Shown: positions 45,561 to 55,664 of the stretch, piece after piece | How the letters are laid out: each line of letters opens with the position of its first letter | Position numbering within the stretch: position 1 is the stretch's first letter | Source: Ulvibacter antarcticus | GTDB taxonomy: Bacteria > Bacteroidota > Bacteroidia > Flavobacteriales > Flavobacteriaceae | Direction: 5' to 3' | NCBI RefSeq assembly: GCF_003688405.1 | Contig: NZ_REFC01000012.1 | Coordinates: 62,001-126,000 of the forward strand | Length of the DNA stretch: 64,000 nt | The notes under the pieces: generated by a model | Databases searched by the model: none | Seen by the model: only the letters and a program-made list of their open reading frames with translations | What the model was told of the DNA's origin: nothing | Program-made: the position numbers and the translations under genes

Positions 45561-48500
45561 ATCAAAAAACTTAGGAAAATAATACTTCGCACATTCGCAA
45601 TACTTGTATTGCTACTCGTGCTATTGGTTATTATTTTGTCGATACCCTCGGTTCAAACAAAAATAGCACATAGAGTTACTACCTATCTTAATGACACATA
45701 TGGAACTAGTATTCATATACAACGGCTAGGCTTAAATTGGAAGGGTCAGGTAGATATTCGGGAAGTTTATATTGAAGATCATCATAGTGATACCTTGATA
45801 TATTCTCAGGAATTACAGACCGAGTTGCTTGGTATTCGCAGTATACTCAAAAATAAACTTGTATTAGGAAGTACGCTACTCACCAATGCAAAATTGAATT
45901 TCCGGCATTATAAAGGAGAACCGAACGACAATCTTTCTGTTTTTTCAAGTAAATTCGATACAGGCGCGCCACCAAGTGGAAATGTGTTTGTTATAGATAT
46001 TGATGCTCTTGAATTAAATAACGGTCATATTACAATTGTAGATGAAAACTTGGATGATCCGGATCTCTTCGATCTTACTGACTTGAATTTAACGGCTGAG
46101 AGTTTCCACTTAGAGGGACCTAATCTAACTGCCCAAATAAATTCACTCTCGCTTATCGCTGCCAGAGGCTTTATAATTAATAATCTTAAGAGTGATTTTA
46201 CCTATAATCAGGATGGAATTATCTTAAATGAGCTATTGTTGGAAACTGCAGGTTCCAAGATACAGGGTGATATAGCACTTTTTCATGGCGGGAAATTATT
46301 TGGTGATTTTGCTAATGTCGTTGAGATTACTGCAAATTTGGAAAACACAGAGATCTTATCTGATGATATTAATGCCTTTTATCATGAATTTGGGCCGGGC
46401 TTAATGATCGATATCAATGGTAAGATTGAAGGAAGATTAAATGATTTCACCTACAATGATGCTAATATGCAATCTGGAATCACCAGAATTTTAGGGGATT
46501 TTCATTTCAAAAACCTTTTAAAGGGAAATGATACTTACGCCATTTCAATAAAAAACCACAGCATTACGACCAGTTATTATGACCTAAGACGATTTATGCC
46601 ACGAGTGTTAGGCCAGGTTCTTCCAGAGGAAATAAAGGATCTTGGGACGTTTATATTTTCCGGAAACACGAGTATTTCAGCAACAGATCTCAATACCAAT
46701 AGTGCTATTAGAAGTTCAATTGGTAATGCCGAAGTAGTACTTGAAATGGCCAATATCAGCAATTTTGACAATGCTGTTTATAATGGTAATATAATTTTAG
46801 AACAGTTTAACTTAGGAAAGATTTTAGGGACTATTTCCCTCGGAAAAACAACCGCCAACCTTGACTTCAACGGTAGAGGATTTACGCAGAACACTGTTAA
46901 TACGAGTATAAAGGGGAAAATATCTTCTTTTAATTTTGAAGGATATAATTATCAAAAAATTCAGGTTTCTGGAAATCTGAAGAATCCACTTTTTAATGGA
47001 GATCTCACTATCGATGATCCTAATCTAAAACTCGACTTTAAAGGATTAATTGATGTTTCAAAAGATTTTAATCAGTACGATTTTGAAGCTAATGTCGTCT
47101 ATGCCGAGCTTAATAAGCTAAATCTCATTAAACGTGATAGCGTATCGGTTTTTGCTGGACGAATCGTTATGGATATGGATGGTACAACAATAGATAATGC
47201 CGCAGGAACCATTAGTTTGACACAAACATTTTACCAAAATGAAAGAGATGATTTCTATTTTGATGATTTTAAGATTATTTCCAGTTTTAATGGACCGGTT
47301 CGTACAATAGAAGTAAATTCTCCTGACATTATTAATGGAAAAATAAAAGGTGAATTTCTTGTGAAGGATATACCAGACCTTTTTAGAAATGGGGTTGGAA
47401 GTATTTATGCCAATTTTGTTCCAAATGAAGTCACCGTTAATCAGTACATTGATTACGAATTTGTTGTTTATAATAAGATTGTGGATCTCTTTGTGCCGCA
47501 ATTAAAATTAGGTGAAAACACAAAAATAAACGGTTCCGTTTCTTCCGATAAGTCTAAATTCAAACTTAATTTTAAATCACCCGAAATTCTGATTTTCAAG
47601 AATTACCTGGGAAAGGTGAACTTACAAGTAGATAATGATAATCCGCTCTATAACACCTACGTTTCAGTAGATTCAGTATATACCGGGGTTTATAATGTCA
47701 CGGATCTAAGCTTAATAAACAAAACCATAAATGACACCCTTTTCATTCGTTCAGAATTTAAAGGTGGCAAAGAGAATGCAGATTTATTTAATCTCTCATT
47801 ATATCATACCATTAATCCTTCAGGAAAATCGGTGGTAGGTGTTAAGAAATCTGATATTACTTATAAGGAAAATGTTTGGTATCTCAATGAAGAGAACAAC
47901 AACCTAAATAAGGTAGTATTCGACGACAATTTCAATTATATTAGAATTGATTCTCTCGAGTTAAATCATAACCGCGAGGTAATCCAATTCGCCGGTATAT
48001 TGCGGGATTCTACTTATAAAGATCTCAAACTTCGGTTTAATAATGTGAATATTGGAAATTTAGTGCCTCCAGTAGATAGCCTGCGATTAGAAGGTAATAT
48101 TAACGGAAAACTGGACTTTCTTCAGAAGAATGGAAACTATTATCCTAATTCCAATGTTACAGTAGATAACGTAATAATTAATGACATCCTTTTCGGAAAT
48201 CTAGATCTTTCAATCACTGGAAACGAAGATCTCACCAGATACAATATCAATACAAGCTTGACAAACGATAATGTAAAATCCATTAATGCGGTGGGAGATA
48301 TTGATGTATCTGTGAAAAACCCAAAGATCAAAATGGACGTTACGTTGAATGATTTTAACATGCAGGCCTTTAGTCCGTTTGGAGCTGATGTTGTGACCGA
48401 TATTCGTGGTGTAATTTCCGGTAATGCAAAAGTATCTGGAAACTATCGATCCCCAGATATAAACGGTAGATTCTACATGGAAAATAGCGGGCTTAAAGTA

Positions 48501-50000
48501 CCGTATCTCAATATCGATTTCGATTTGGAGCAGAATACTTTAGTCACCGTTTCTAAGAATAAATTTGAAGTAGGAATTACAGATATCACCGATACTCGTT
48601 TTAATACCAAAGGGGAGTTTACCGGTTATGCTACTCATAATAACTTCGGAAACTGGCAGTTAAATCTCGATATTATTGCTCCAGAGCGACTTTTGGTACT
48701 AGATACAAAGCCAGATGAGGATGCTTTGTACTACGGAACCGCATTTATAAGCGGGAATGCTAACATCCACGGACCTATTGATGAATTAAACATCGAAGTA
48801 GAAGCAACAACAGAAGAAGGTACAAGCTTTAAAATTCCATTGAGTGACACCGAATCTATTGGAGATGATTCCTTTATTAAATTCTTATCTCCAAAAGAAA
48901 AAGCAGCTCGCATAAGTGGTGAAACCTATATTTCTGAAGATTTAAAAGGTCTAAAACTCGAATTTGATCTCGACATTAATAACAAGGCTGAAGTTGAAGT
49001 AGTAGTCGATAAAGTTAATAATTCCACACTAAAAGGTAGGGGAGCAGGAACACTCTTGATTCGGATAAACACCCTTGGTAAATTTCAAATGTGGGGAGAT
49101 TTTCAGGTGTATCAAGGCACCTATGATTTCAGGTATGGTGGCGTGATTCAAAAGTATATTCAGGTGGAACCCGGTGGAAACATAAACTGGGACGGTGTTC
49201 CTGAACGGGCACGACTCGATATTAGTGCGAAGTATATTACATCAGCGAATCCATCAATATTATTAGATAATCCTTCGGTTAATAGTAAAATACCCGTAGA
49301 AGTTGTTGTAGACTTAACAGGGGAGATCATTCAGCCGGATCTTAATTTTAAAATTGAATTTCCAAGAGTGAGTTCTACCGTTAGAAGCGAGTTAGAATAT
49401 AAACTTCAGAATGAAGAACAACTTCAGAAACAAGCCCTATTCTTATTGGCATCAGGGTCATTTGTAAACGACAATTATGAAGGCACTAATGCATTTTCTG
49501 GAACATTGGTAGAAAGAGTTTCAGGACTAGTAAATGAACTTTTTGCAGATCAGGATAGTAAATTTCGAGTCGGACTTGACTATTCTCAAGGTGATAAAAC
49601 TCCTAATGCCGAAACCGCAGATCGTGTAGGAATTACGCTTTCAACGCAAATTAATGAACGAATTCTAATCAACGGAAAAGTGGGAGTACCTGTAGGCGGC
49701 GTCAATGAATCGGCGATAGCGGGTGATATTGAAGTGCAATGGTTAGTTAATGAAGATGGATCCCTTCGGATGAACTTTTTTAATCGTCAGGCGGACCTGC
49801 AGTTTATTGGTGAAGACCAAATCTTTGAGCAAGGTATAGGGATGACGTATTCGGTAGATTTTGATACTTTTAAAGAGTTGGTGAATAAGCTATTCAATAA
49901 AAAACTTACGCTAGAATCGGAGGATGAACTTCCTGTTGTTCCAGATGATAATACGGCTCCGGTAGATTTTAATACAACTGCGAATAAGCAGGAAGAGTGA
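45561..50000 (+). CDS. tamB: Translocation/assembly module protein TamB
   Basis: About 1480 residues. An N-terminal signal anchor (IKKLRKIILRTFAILVLLLV) leads into a very long repetitive beta-rich AsmA/TamB-like region and a C-terminal TamB (DUF490) domain from about residue 1090, with FQMWGDFQVYQGTYDFRYGG and a glycine-rich end. It spans the periplasm and helps outer-membrane assembly or lipid transport. The start is unclear: the frame opens at 45558, the first usual start codon is TTG at 45609 and would cut off the basic residues before the anchor, so I extend to the ATC at 45561 as an inferred non-standard start. Divergent from tsaD. Confidence 0.9.
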   Translation: MKKLRKIILRTFAILVLLLVLLVIILSIPSVQTKIAHRVTTYLNDTYGTSIHIQRLGLNWKGQVDIREVYIEDHHSDTLIYSQELQTELLGIRSILKNKLVLGSTLLTNAKLNFRHYKGEPNDNLSVFSSKFDTGAPPSGNVFVIDIDALELNNGHITIVDENLDDPDLFDLTDLNLTAESFHLEGPNLTAQINSLSLIAARGFIINNLKSDFTYNQDGIILNELLLETAGSKIQGDIALFHGGKLFGDFANVVEITANLENTEILSDDINAFYHEFGPGLMIDINGKIEGRLNDFTYNDANMQSGITRILGDFHFKNLLKGNDTYAISIKNHSITTSYYDLRRFMPRVLGQVLPEEIKDLGTFIFSGNTSISATDLNTNSAIRSSIGNAEVVLEMANISNFDNAVYNGNIILEQFNLGKILGTISLGKTTANLDFNGRGFTQNTVNTSIKGKISSFNFEGYNYQKIQVSGNLKNPLFNGDLTIDDPNLKLDFKGLIDVSKDFNQYDFEANVVYAELNKLNLIKRDSVSVFAGRIVMDMDGTTIDNAAGTISLTQTFYQNERDDFYFDDFKIISSFNGPVRTIEVNSPDIINGKIKGEFLVKDIPDLFRNGVGSIYANFVPNEVTVNQYIDYEFVVYNKIVDLFVPQLKLGENTKINGSVSSDKSKFKLNFKSPEILIFKNYLGKVNLQVDNDNPLYNTYVSVDSVYTGVYNVTDLSLINKTINDTLFIRSEFKGGKENADLFNLSLYHTINPSGKSVVGVKKSDITYKENVWYLNEENNNLNKVVFDDNFNYIRIDSLELNHNREVIQFAGILRDSTYKDLKLRFNNVNIGNLVPPVDSLRLEGNINGKLDFLQKNGNYYPNSNVTVDNVIINDILFGNLDLSITGNEDLTRYNINTSLTNDNVKSINAVGDIDVSVKNPKIKMDVTLNDFNMQAFSPFGADVVTDIRGVISGNAKVSGNYRSPDINGRFYMENSGLKVPYLNIDFDLEQNTLVTVSKNKFEVGITDITDTRFNTKGEFTGYATHNNFGNWQLNLDIIAPERLLVLDTKPDEDALYYGTAFISGNANIHGPIDELNIEVEATTEEGTSFKIPLSDTESIGDDSFIKFLSPKEKAARISGETYISEDLKGLKLEFDLDINNKAEVEVVVDKVNNSTLKGRGAGTLLIRINTLGKFQMWGDFQVYQGTYDFRYGGVIQKYIQVEPGGNINWDGVPERARLDISAKYITSANPSILLDNPSVNSKIPVEVVVDLTGEIIQPDLNFKIEFPRVSSTVRSELEYKLQNEEQLQKQALFLLASGSFVNDNYEGTNAFSGTLVERVSGLVNELFADQDSKFRVGLDYSQGDKTPNAETADRVGITLSTQINERILINGKVGVPVGGVNESAIAGDIEVQWLVNEDGSLRMNFFNRQADLQFIGEDQIFEQGIGMTYSVDFDTFKELVNKLFNKKLTLESEDELPVVPDDNTAPVDFNTTANKQEE

Positions 50001-50124
50001 ATACTAAGTTATTCGAAGAAAAAATACAGCTATGCTGATAGATCAAAGATCGCTGCGTTGTTAGAATAAAGATTACTTTGTTCAAACTTCTTTCCTCTTT
50101 TTTCTATTTATTGTTTTTTACTCT

Positions 50125-50180
50125 AGCATCTAGCATCCAGCATCTAGCATCCAGCATCTAGCATCCAGCATCTAACATCT
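50125..50180. repeat. 7-bp tandem repeat (AGCATCT/AGCATCC), eight copies
   Basis: Copies alternate AGCATCT and AGCATCC, so the true period is 14 bp; the last copy is AACATCT. It fills the gap between the tamB stop and the ridA stop (convergent genes), so length changes would not alter any protein. No hairpin or promoter role is visible. Confidence 0.9.
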
Positions 50181-50185
50181 TTTTA

Positions 50186-50566
50186 TCACAAAGATGCAAT
50201 AGCAGAAATCTCCACATTCACATACTTTGGAAGATTAGCAACTTCCACAGTTTCTCTGGCCGGCGCGGTAGCTTCATTAAAGTAGGTGCCATATACGGCA
50301 TTTATAGCCGCAAAATTCTTCATATCACTAATAAAGATCGAAGTTTTCAACACATTCTCGAAGGTCATACCTGCTTCAGCCAGCACCGCTTTTAAATTTT
50401 CCATTACGAGTTTAGTTTCCGAAGAGATATCAGAAATTTTTAATTCACCACTCGCCGGATCAATTGCAATCTGTCCGGATGTATATAGCATATTTCCCTT
50501 TAGTACAGCCTGATTATACGGGCCTATTGGTGCCGGGGCTTTAGAAGTATTAATGATCTTTTTCAT
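50186..50566 (-). CDS. ridA: RidA family protein (enamine/imine deaminase)
   Basis: 126 residues from the ATG at 50566 (MKKIINTSKAPAPIGPYNQA), the standard family start; upstream codons overlap the end of lptD and are not used. YTSGQIAIDP, KAVLAEAGMTFENVLKT and APARETVEVANLPK (the conserved Arg) are all present. It hydrolyses reactive 2-aminoacrylate-type intermediates. It starts 10 bp after the lptD stop and is probably co-transcribed. Confidence 0.94.
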   Translation of the reverse strand: MKKIINTSKAPAPIGPYNQAVLKGNMLYTSGQIAIDPASGELKISDISSETKLVMENLKAVLAEAGMTFENVLKTSIFISDMKNFAAINAVYGTYFNEATAPARETVEVANLPKYVNVEISAIASL

Positions 50567-50576
50567 AGAATTTGTA

Positions 50577-53291
50577 TTAGAAGTTTTTATCAGATTCCCG
50601 ACGTTTGTCGTATTTAATATCACTAAGTATGGACGATTTTATTCCAACGTAGAAATACCATGCAGTATTAATACTACCAATCGGCGTCCAGTTAAAGCTT
50701 AATTTCCAACTCTCCAAATCTCTTTGGAAACGTAGTTGAGTTAAAGTTACACCCTTGCTTTTAAAATCGTAACCCGACGAAACACCTACCTGCCAGCGAG
50801 GAGATAATTCCAAATTGGAACTAAACATTAAAGATTGAGATGAGATTTCACTTTGCCGAGCTGAATTAGAATACGTCATTGTGTACGCCAATCTTAGATC
50901 CCAGGGCAGGTCATAACCATACCAATCTCGAGATTTGGCATCTTCATTATCGTCATCCTCCTCGTAAAGATCTCCACTGTAAATATCGGACGATTGTCCA
51001 AACAAATCATCCTTCCGACCTCCATTTCTAAAGGTATCATCATCAATTTGATCTTTTTCCTTTTTACCTTCAAAATCCTTGCTGGAGAAACTATAATTAA
51101 GACTAATATTCGCATTTGTTAACCGAAACAAGCTGCCGCCATTTTCGATATTAAATTTGTCAATCTGTCTATTATTATTATCAAGGGCATAAGGATCAAG
51201 ATTTCCACTAAAATTAAAGTCAAGCTTATTGACAATGGGAATACTACCGCTGAAATTAACAGCAGACCATTTTAAGGAATCTTTAGAAAGGGTATAGGAC
51301 GTACCAAAGTTCAAGTTATTTAAGAGAATAACCTTTTTTGCTTCGGTGGCAGTAGTATCTTTATCCCTCACCTTGGCTTCAAGTGTGTTGCTAAGTGACA
51401 ATCCAATACTACTGGAATAGGTATTTCCGGGAGCACCATATAAGGTTCCTGTAAAGCGGGAGTACTCAATAACTTCCTCATTAATCTCAGGATCTGCGGA
51501 AACTATAGGGATGGTATAATTGTCATAATATTGATCAAAACCCGGGTTAATATTATAACTAATGCTTGGACGTACAACATGCCGAACCGCCTGTATCTTT
51601 TTATCTCTTCCGAAGTTAAAAGTACCGTAAACCGTAGTTCCCAAACTTGTAGAAAAATTATAGGTTCGATAGCTGTCGAAGCCTGAAATAGTATCTATTA
51701 CAACACCACCATCTCCATCGTTAGCCGTTTCGTCATAGCGTTGCTCAAATGTTTTTAAAGTCCATGTTTCCTGATAAGCAGTACTTGCGGAAGCACTCAA
51801 ATATTTTAATATTTTAAAGTTTGTACTCAGAGGAATTCTATGTCTCATCCCTACCAAAGCATTTTCAAACATCTCTTTCTTAAAAAAGAGCGAATCCACC
51901 GTATTTATCCGGTTGTCACCAGTAAAATCGTACTGAAGGTTAATATTATCGATAATTCCTTTCTTTATGCCAGACTTCGGAGCAAAGGGAAATATTCTCG
52001 ATACGGAGGTCGTAACCGATGGCAACGACATATTAATCTGCTGAGTGTTGGTATTTTGTGAGTGAGTAGCTGAAATAGCCGTGTTAACTTGAGGCTCGCC
52101 TTCAAATGTTTTGGAATATGAAATGGAAGAACTAAGTGTATTTACCAATGCACTCGCGTTATTCGTTTGGTTGATAGATTCCTGAAAATATTTGCTGCTA
52201 CCTAAGTTTACCGAAGCTGAGAAGCGAGAATTCGGACTCGATTTCTGGTCCTGAGCATGGCTCCATCTAATATTATAAACTGCACTCTGACTAAAGTCTG
52301 GAAAACCACGTTCACTATTTATAAGACTTTCATAGCGCACACTAACATTTCCTCTAAATTTATATTTCAACACATAAGTCGACTCTCCTCTAAGTCCGTA
52401 GCTACCATTTGTGTAATAATCCCCAAGTAACGAGATATCCATATAATCGTTTAAAGCGATATAATATCCTCCATTTTGAAAGAAGAAACCGCGATTATTG
52501 TTCTCCCCAATGGTAGGTAGAATAAATCCGGAAGTTCGATCTTCAGTTAATGGGAAGTATGCAAATGGGAGTCCGATAGGAGTAGGGACATCGGCGATAT
52601 ACATATTGGTAAGTCCGGTGACAATCTTCTTATTTGGAACAAATTTCGCCCGTCTGGTGTAAAAATAGTATTCGGGATCATCTATATTCTTGGAAGTGGT
52701 AAACTTTACGTTCTTCAGAAAAACAACCGAATCATTTTCTTTTTTAGTCACTTCAGCAATTACATTAAATCCATTTTGTTCGGTGCGGGAATTGTAAACA
52801 AGTGCTTTCTGCGTATCGAAATTAAAGCGAATTGAATCGGGTTTAACGGTATTTCCAGCTTGGACAAAGACAGGCAATTGTGAATAAGCTCCGGCACTGT
52901 CTATTCCTTTGGCATACACTTCATTTTTATCATAATCCAAAATAATAAGCCCGGCATCGATACGCATATCTTCATAAATGATATAGGCCTTATTATACAT
53001 ATATACTTTACTTTTCTTCTGATCTATATAAACGTAATCTTCTCCATAATAAGTAACTACATCGGTAAGAAATTCTTTTTTGGGCTTTACTGAATCTCTT
53101 CGGATGGTATCCAAGTTTACTTCACTTCTTTCAGAAATAATAGGTTTAAGATTAAAACTTACAGTGTCTTTTGGTTCTTCGGAAGGGATATTTACTTCAT
53201 TTTTAGGCGGGATATCCTGTGCATATAAGGCAGTACCGCATAGGAGCAGAAAAATTGGGAAAACAGTAAAAAATTGCCTTAGTGTTTGCAA
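50577..53291 (-). CDS. LPS-assembly protein LptD-like outer membrane barrel
   Basis: 904 residues. TTG start (53291) with a signal peptide ending ALYAQ. An N-terminal OstA/LptA-like domain (YYGEDYVYIDQKKSKVYMYN, VYAKGIDSAGAY) is followed by a long beta-barrel (LPLTEDRTSGFILPTIGENN-type start, many aromatic strand ends, a SFNWTPIGSINTAWYFYVG end). Bacteroidota LptD homologues insert LPS into the outer leaflet. No ATG is available in frame between the upstream stop and 53291. It is divergent from the amidase gene over 244 bp. Confidence 0.88.
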   Translation of the reverse strand: MQTLRQFFTVFPIFLLLCGTALYAQDIPPKNEVNIPSEEPKDTVSFNLKPIISERSEVNLDTIRRDSVKPKKEFLTDVVTYYGEDYVYIDQKKSKVYMYNKAYIIYEDMRIDAGLIILDYDKNEVYAKGIDSAGAYSQLPVFVQAGNTVKPDSIRFNFDTQKALVYNSRTEQNGFNVIAEVTKKENDSVVFLKNVKFTTSKNIDDPEYYFYTRRAKFVPNKKIVTGLTNMYIADVPTPIGLPFAYFPLTEDRTSGFILPTIGENNNRGFFFQNGGYYIALNDYMDISLLGDYYTNGSYGLRGESTYVLKYKFRGNVSVRYESLINSERGFPDFSQSAVYNIRWSHAQDQKSSPNSRFSASVNLGSSKYFQESINQTNNASALVNTLSSSISYSKTFEGEPQVNTAISATHSQNTNTQQINMSLPSVTTSVSRIFPFAPKSGIKKGIIDNINLQYDFTGDNRINTVDSLFFKKEMFENALVGMRHRIPLSTNFKILKYLSASASTAYQETWTLKTFEQRYDETANDGDGGVVIDTISGFDSYRTYNFSTSLGTTVYGTFNFGRDKKIQAVRHVVRPSISYNINPGFDQYYDNYTIPIVSADPEINEEVIEYSRFTGTLYGAPGNTYSSSIGLSLSNTLEAKVRDKDTTATEAKKVILLNNLNFGTSYTLSKDSLKWSAVNFSGSIPIVNKLDFNFSGNLDPYALDNNNRQIDKFNIENGGSLFRLTNANISLNYSFSSKDFEGKKEKDQIDDDTFRNGGRKDDLFGQSSDIYSGDLYEEDDDNEDAKSRDWYGYDLPWDLRLAYTMTYSNSARQSEISSQSLMFSSNLELSPRWQVGVSSGYDFKSKGVTLTQLRFQRDLESWKLSFNWTPIGSINTAWYFYVGIKSSILSDIKYDKRRESDKNF

Positions 53292-53535
53292 TGCTGCGCT
53301 TAGATTTTTGAAGTTCTCAGTGAGTTAACTTAAATGTTGATTGTTTCCGTAAAAATAAAAACATACCACTGGGAACTCTCATAAAGTTTTTACAATTTTG
53401 CTGTTATTATCAACTTAAAAACTAAATGTCCGTTTGGCTTAGTTTTTGAAACGTCAAAATTAAGCATATTTTTTGGGCTTAGTTTTTTAAAATCAAATTT
53501 TTAAAATATCAACTTTCAACTTACGTTAATTCTAT

Positions 53536-54645
53536 ATGAAAACGAGATCATTACTAATTCTATTGTTTGTTTTTTTAACTCTTCCATCTGTTATCCTTTA
53601 TGGACACGACAATAATACCACAAAACCTTTTGTAGTCGTTTTGGATGCAGGACATGGAGGTCACGATCCAGGGAATAGGGGAAATGGTTATAAGGAGGCT
53701 GATATAGCATTGAATATAGTTTTAAAAGTTGGAGCAATCCTCGAAAAGACTCCGGGTATAAAGGTAATTTACACTCGTAAGACCGATGTATTTGTCGAAT
53801 TATTTGAACGTGGCGCTATTGCTAATCGGGCAGATGCCGATCTTTTTGTGTCAGTTCATTGCGATTCTCATACTTCTCAGGCCTATGGAGCAGGTACTTT
53901 TGTTTTAGGTCTGCATGCGAATAAGCGTAATATGGAGGTGGCAAAGAAAGAAAATGAAGTGATTCTTCTTGAAGACAACTATATGGAAAATTATGCAGGA
54001 TACGATCCCAATTCTCCGGAGTCGTTTATCGGACTTACTTTAATGCAGGAAGAATATCTTGACCAGAGTATCATGTTAGCAAGTTTGATTCAAAATAATT
54101 TTATCAATAAGCTGCACCGAAAGGATCGTAGCGTAAAACAAGCTGGTTTTATAGTGTTACACCAAAGTTATATGCCAAGCGTCCTTATTGAGACGGGATT
54201 TCTTACAAATAAAACTGAAGGTGCTTATTTAAATTCCTCAAAAGGACAGAATGAAATGGCAATCTCCATCGCCAATGCTATTGCGAGCTACAAAGAGAAT
54301 ATATTGTTAGCAACACACGCTACACAAAACCCTGAAATAACACAGGATGAATTGGATAATGCCATTGAAAAGGCAGAAACTAAAATTTATAAGGATGTGA
54401 CGTTCAAGGTTCAACTAGCTGCAAGTAGTAAAAAGTTAAAGCCTGAAGCCAACAACTTCAAAGGACTTAAAGAAATAAGTAGGTCTGAGGAAAACGGGCT
54501 TTATAAATATTATTATGGCGAAACCTCCGATTACAATAAAATTCAATTAATGAAGACTTTCGCACAAGAAAAAGGTTATACCTCTTGTTATATAGTTGCC
54601 TTTAAAAATGGGCAGAAATTAAAACTGTCAGATGTCTTGAAATAG
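53536..54645 (+). CDS. N-acetylmuramoyl-L-alanine amidase (Amidase_3) with C-terminal SPOR-like domain
   Basis: 369 residues: signal peptide (~24), then the zinc amidase domain with VVLDAGHGGHDPGNRG (His zinc ligand), EADIALNIVLK (Glu), FVSVHCDSH (second His) and PSVLIETGFLTNK (catalytic Glu), and a C-terminal ~80-residue SPOR-like region (FKVQLAASSKKL..YTSCYIVAFKNG). It cuts the amide between N-acetylmuramate and the stem peptide; the SPOR domain would bind denuded glycan at the septum. An MlaD-type gene follows 65 bp downstream. Confidence 0.94.
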   Translation: MKTRSLLILLFVFLTLPSVILYGHDNNTTKPFVVVLDAGHGGHDPGNRGNGYKEADIALNIVLKVGAILEKTPGIKVIYTRKTDVFVELFERGAIANRADADLFVSVHCDSHTSQAYGAGTFVLGLHANKRNMEVAKKENEVILLEDNYMENYAGYDPNSPESFIGLTLMQEEYLDQSIMLASLIQNNFINKLHRKDRSVKQAGFIVLHQSYMPSVLIETGFLTNKTEGAYLNSSKGQNEMAISIANAIASYKENILLATHATQNPEITQDELDNAIEKAETKIYKDVTFKVQLAASSKKLKPEANNFKGLKEISRSEENGLYKYYYGETSDYNKIQLMKTFAQEKGYTSCYIVAFKNGQKLKLSDVLK

Positions 54646-54710
54646 GGGGTAAATAAAGAAAGATTTTCTATATTTATTTCTAAATTTGTGATCATCTTAA
54701 AATATACCCT

Positions 54711-55661
54711 TTGAAGTTTTCAAAAGAAGTAAAAACCGGAATTCTTGCCATTGGCGCTATTCTCCTGTTTATTTTTGGTTATAGTTTTTTAAAAGGCACT
54801 AACCTTTTAACAGATAGCAGAGTTTTTTATGTAAAGTATCAGAATGTAGAAGGCTTGGCAAAATCTGCGCCAGTTACTATAAATGGTTACACCGTTGGAA
54901 AAGTAAACGACATTTCATTTGCCAATAAAGCTGGTGGATTGGTAGTGAAATTTACAATGGACGACGACTTTGTGTTTTCCAGAAACAGCATAGTAAGAAT
55001 ATATAGTAGTGGACTTATTGGTGGTAAATCTTTGGGAGTCTATCCAGAGTATGATTCTTCCGATATTGCTAAGTCGGGTGACACATTAAAAGGAACCATC
55101 GAAGGTGGAATGCTTGATGCAGTGACAAAGGCGCTAGGCCCGCTTGAAAAGAAGGTGAATAGGACTCTTGGTGTTATCGATACTTTATTACTAAGTGTTA
55201 CCGATATCATTGATGAAGAGACGAGGATAAACTTGAGAGAATCTATCAAGAACTTCAATGCTACCATGAGCTCTTTTAAAGGTGCTTCTTCACAATTAAA
55301 TACCTTACTCGCAACAAACACAGACAAGCTGGACAGAACTTTTACAAATTTGGATGATATGTCGGCAAATTTTGTAAAGCTTTCCGATTCGTTATCACAG
55401 TTGGAAACAGGAAGATTAGTGACCGATCTTCAAAATGTAGTTTCACGATTTGATGCCATAGTCGCCGGACTTGAAAATGGAAATGGAACTGTTGGTAAAC
55501 TACTTAAAGACGATCAGCTTTATAATAATTTGGAAGGGGCTTCAAAACAGTTGGAAGAACTTCTCCAGGACCTGAAATTGAATCCTAAGCGATATGTACA
55601 TATTTCTGTCTTCGGAAAAAAAGGCACAGAATACGTATCGCCCGAAGATCCCAATAAATAA
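54711..55661 (+). CDS. MlaD family (MCE domain) protein
   Basis: 316 residues, start codon TTG. One N-terminal transmembrane helix (TGILAIGAILLFIFGYSFLKG), an MCE domain (~35-120; VEGLAKSAPVTINGYTVGKV), then a long helical region (~145-300). MCE proteins bind lipids in the periplasm for transport between membranes. The usual partners (MlaE permease, MlaF ATPase) are not in the window. It is 3 bp from the following Fe-S protein gene, so they share a transcript. Confidence 0.93.
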   Translation: MKFSKEVKTGILAIGAILLFIFGYSFLKGTNLLTDSRVFYVKYQNVEGLAKSAPVTINGYTVGKVNDISFANKAGGLVVKFTMDDDFVFSRNSIVRIYSSGLIGGKSLGVYPEYDSSDIAKSGDTLKGTIEGGMLDAVTKALGPLEKKVNRTLGVIDTLLLSVTDIIDEETRINLRESIKNFNATMSSFKGASSQLNTLLATNTDKLDRTFTNLDDMSANFVKLSDSLSQLETGRLVTDLQNVVSRFDAIVAGLENGNGTVGKLLKDDQLYNNLEGASKQLEELLQDLKLNPKRYVHISVFGKKGTEYVSPEDPNK

Positions 55662-55664
55662 AAT

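Noticed and set aside
47118-47501. 127-residue minus-strand frame inside tamB
   Set aside because: Shadow of the long tamB frame; isoleucine/asparagine-rich, no protein pattern.
50125-50180. CRISPR-like repeat
   Set aside because: Units are contiguous 7-mers without spacers.
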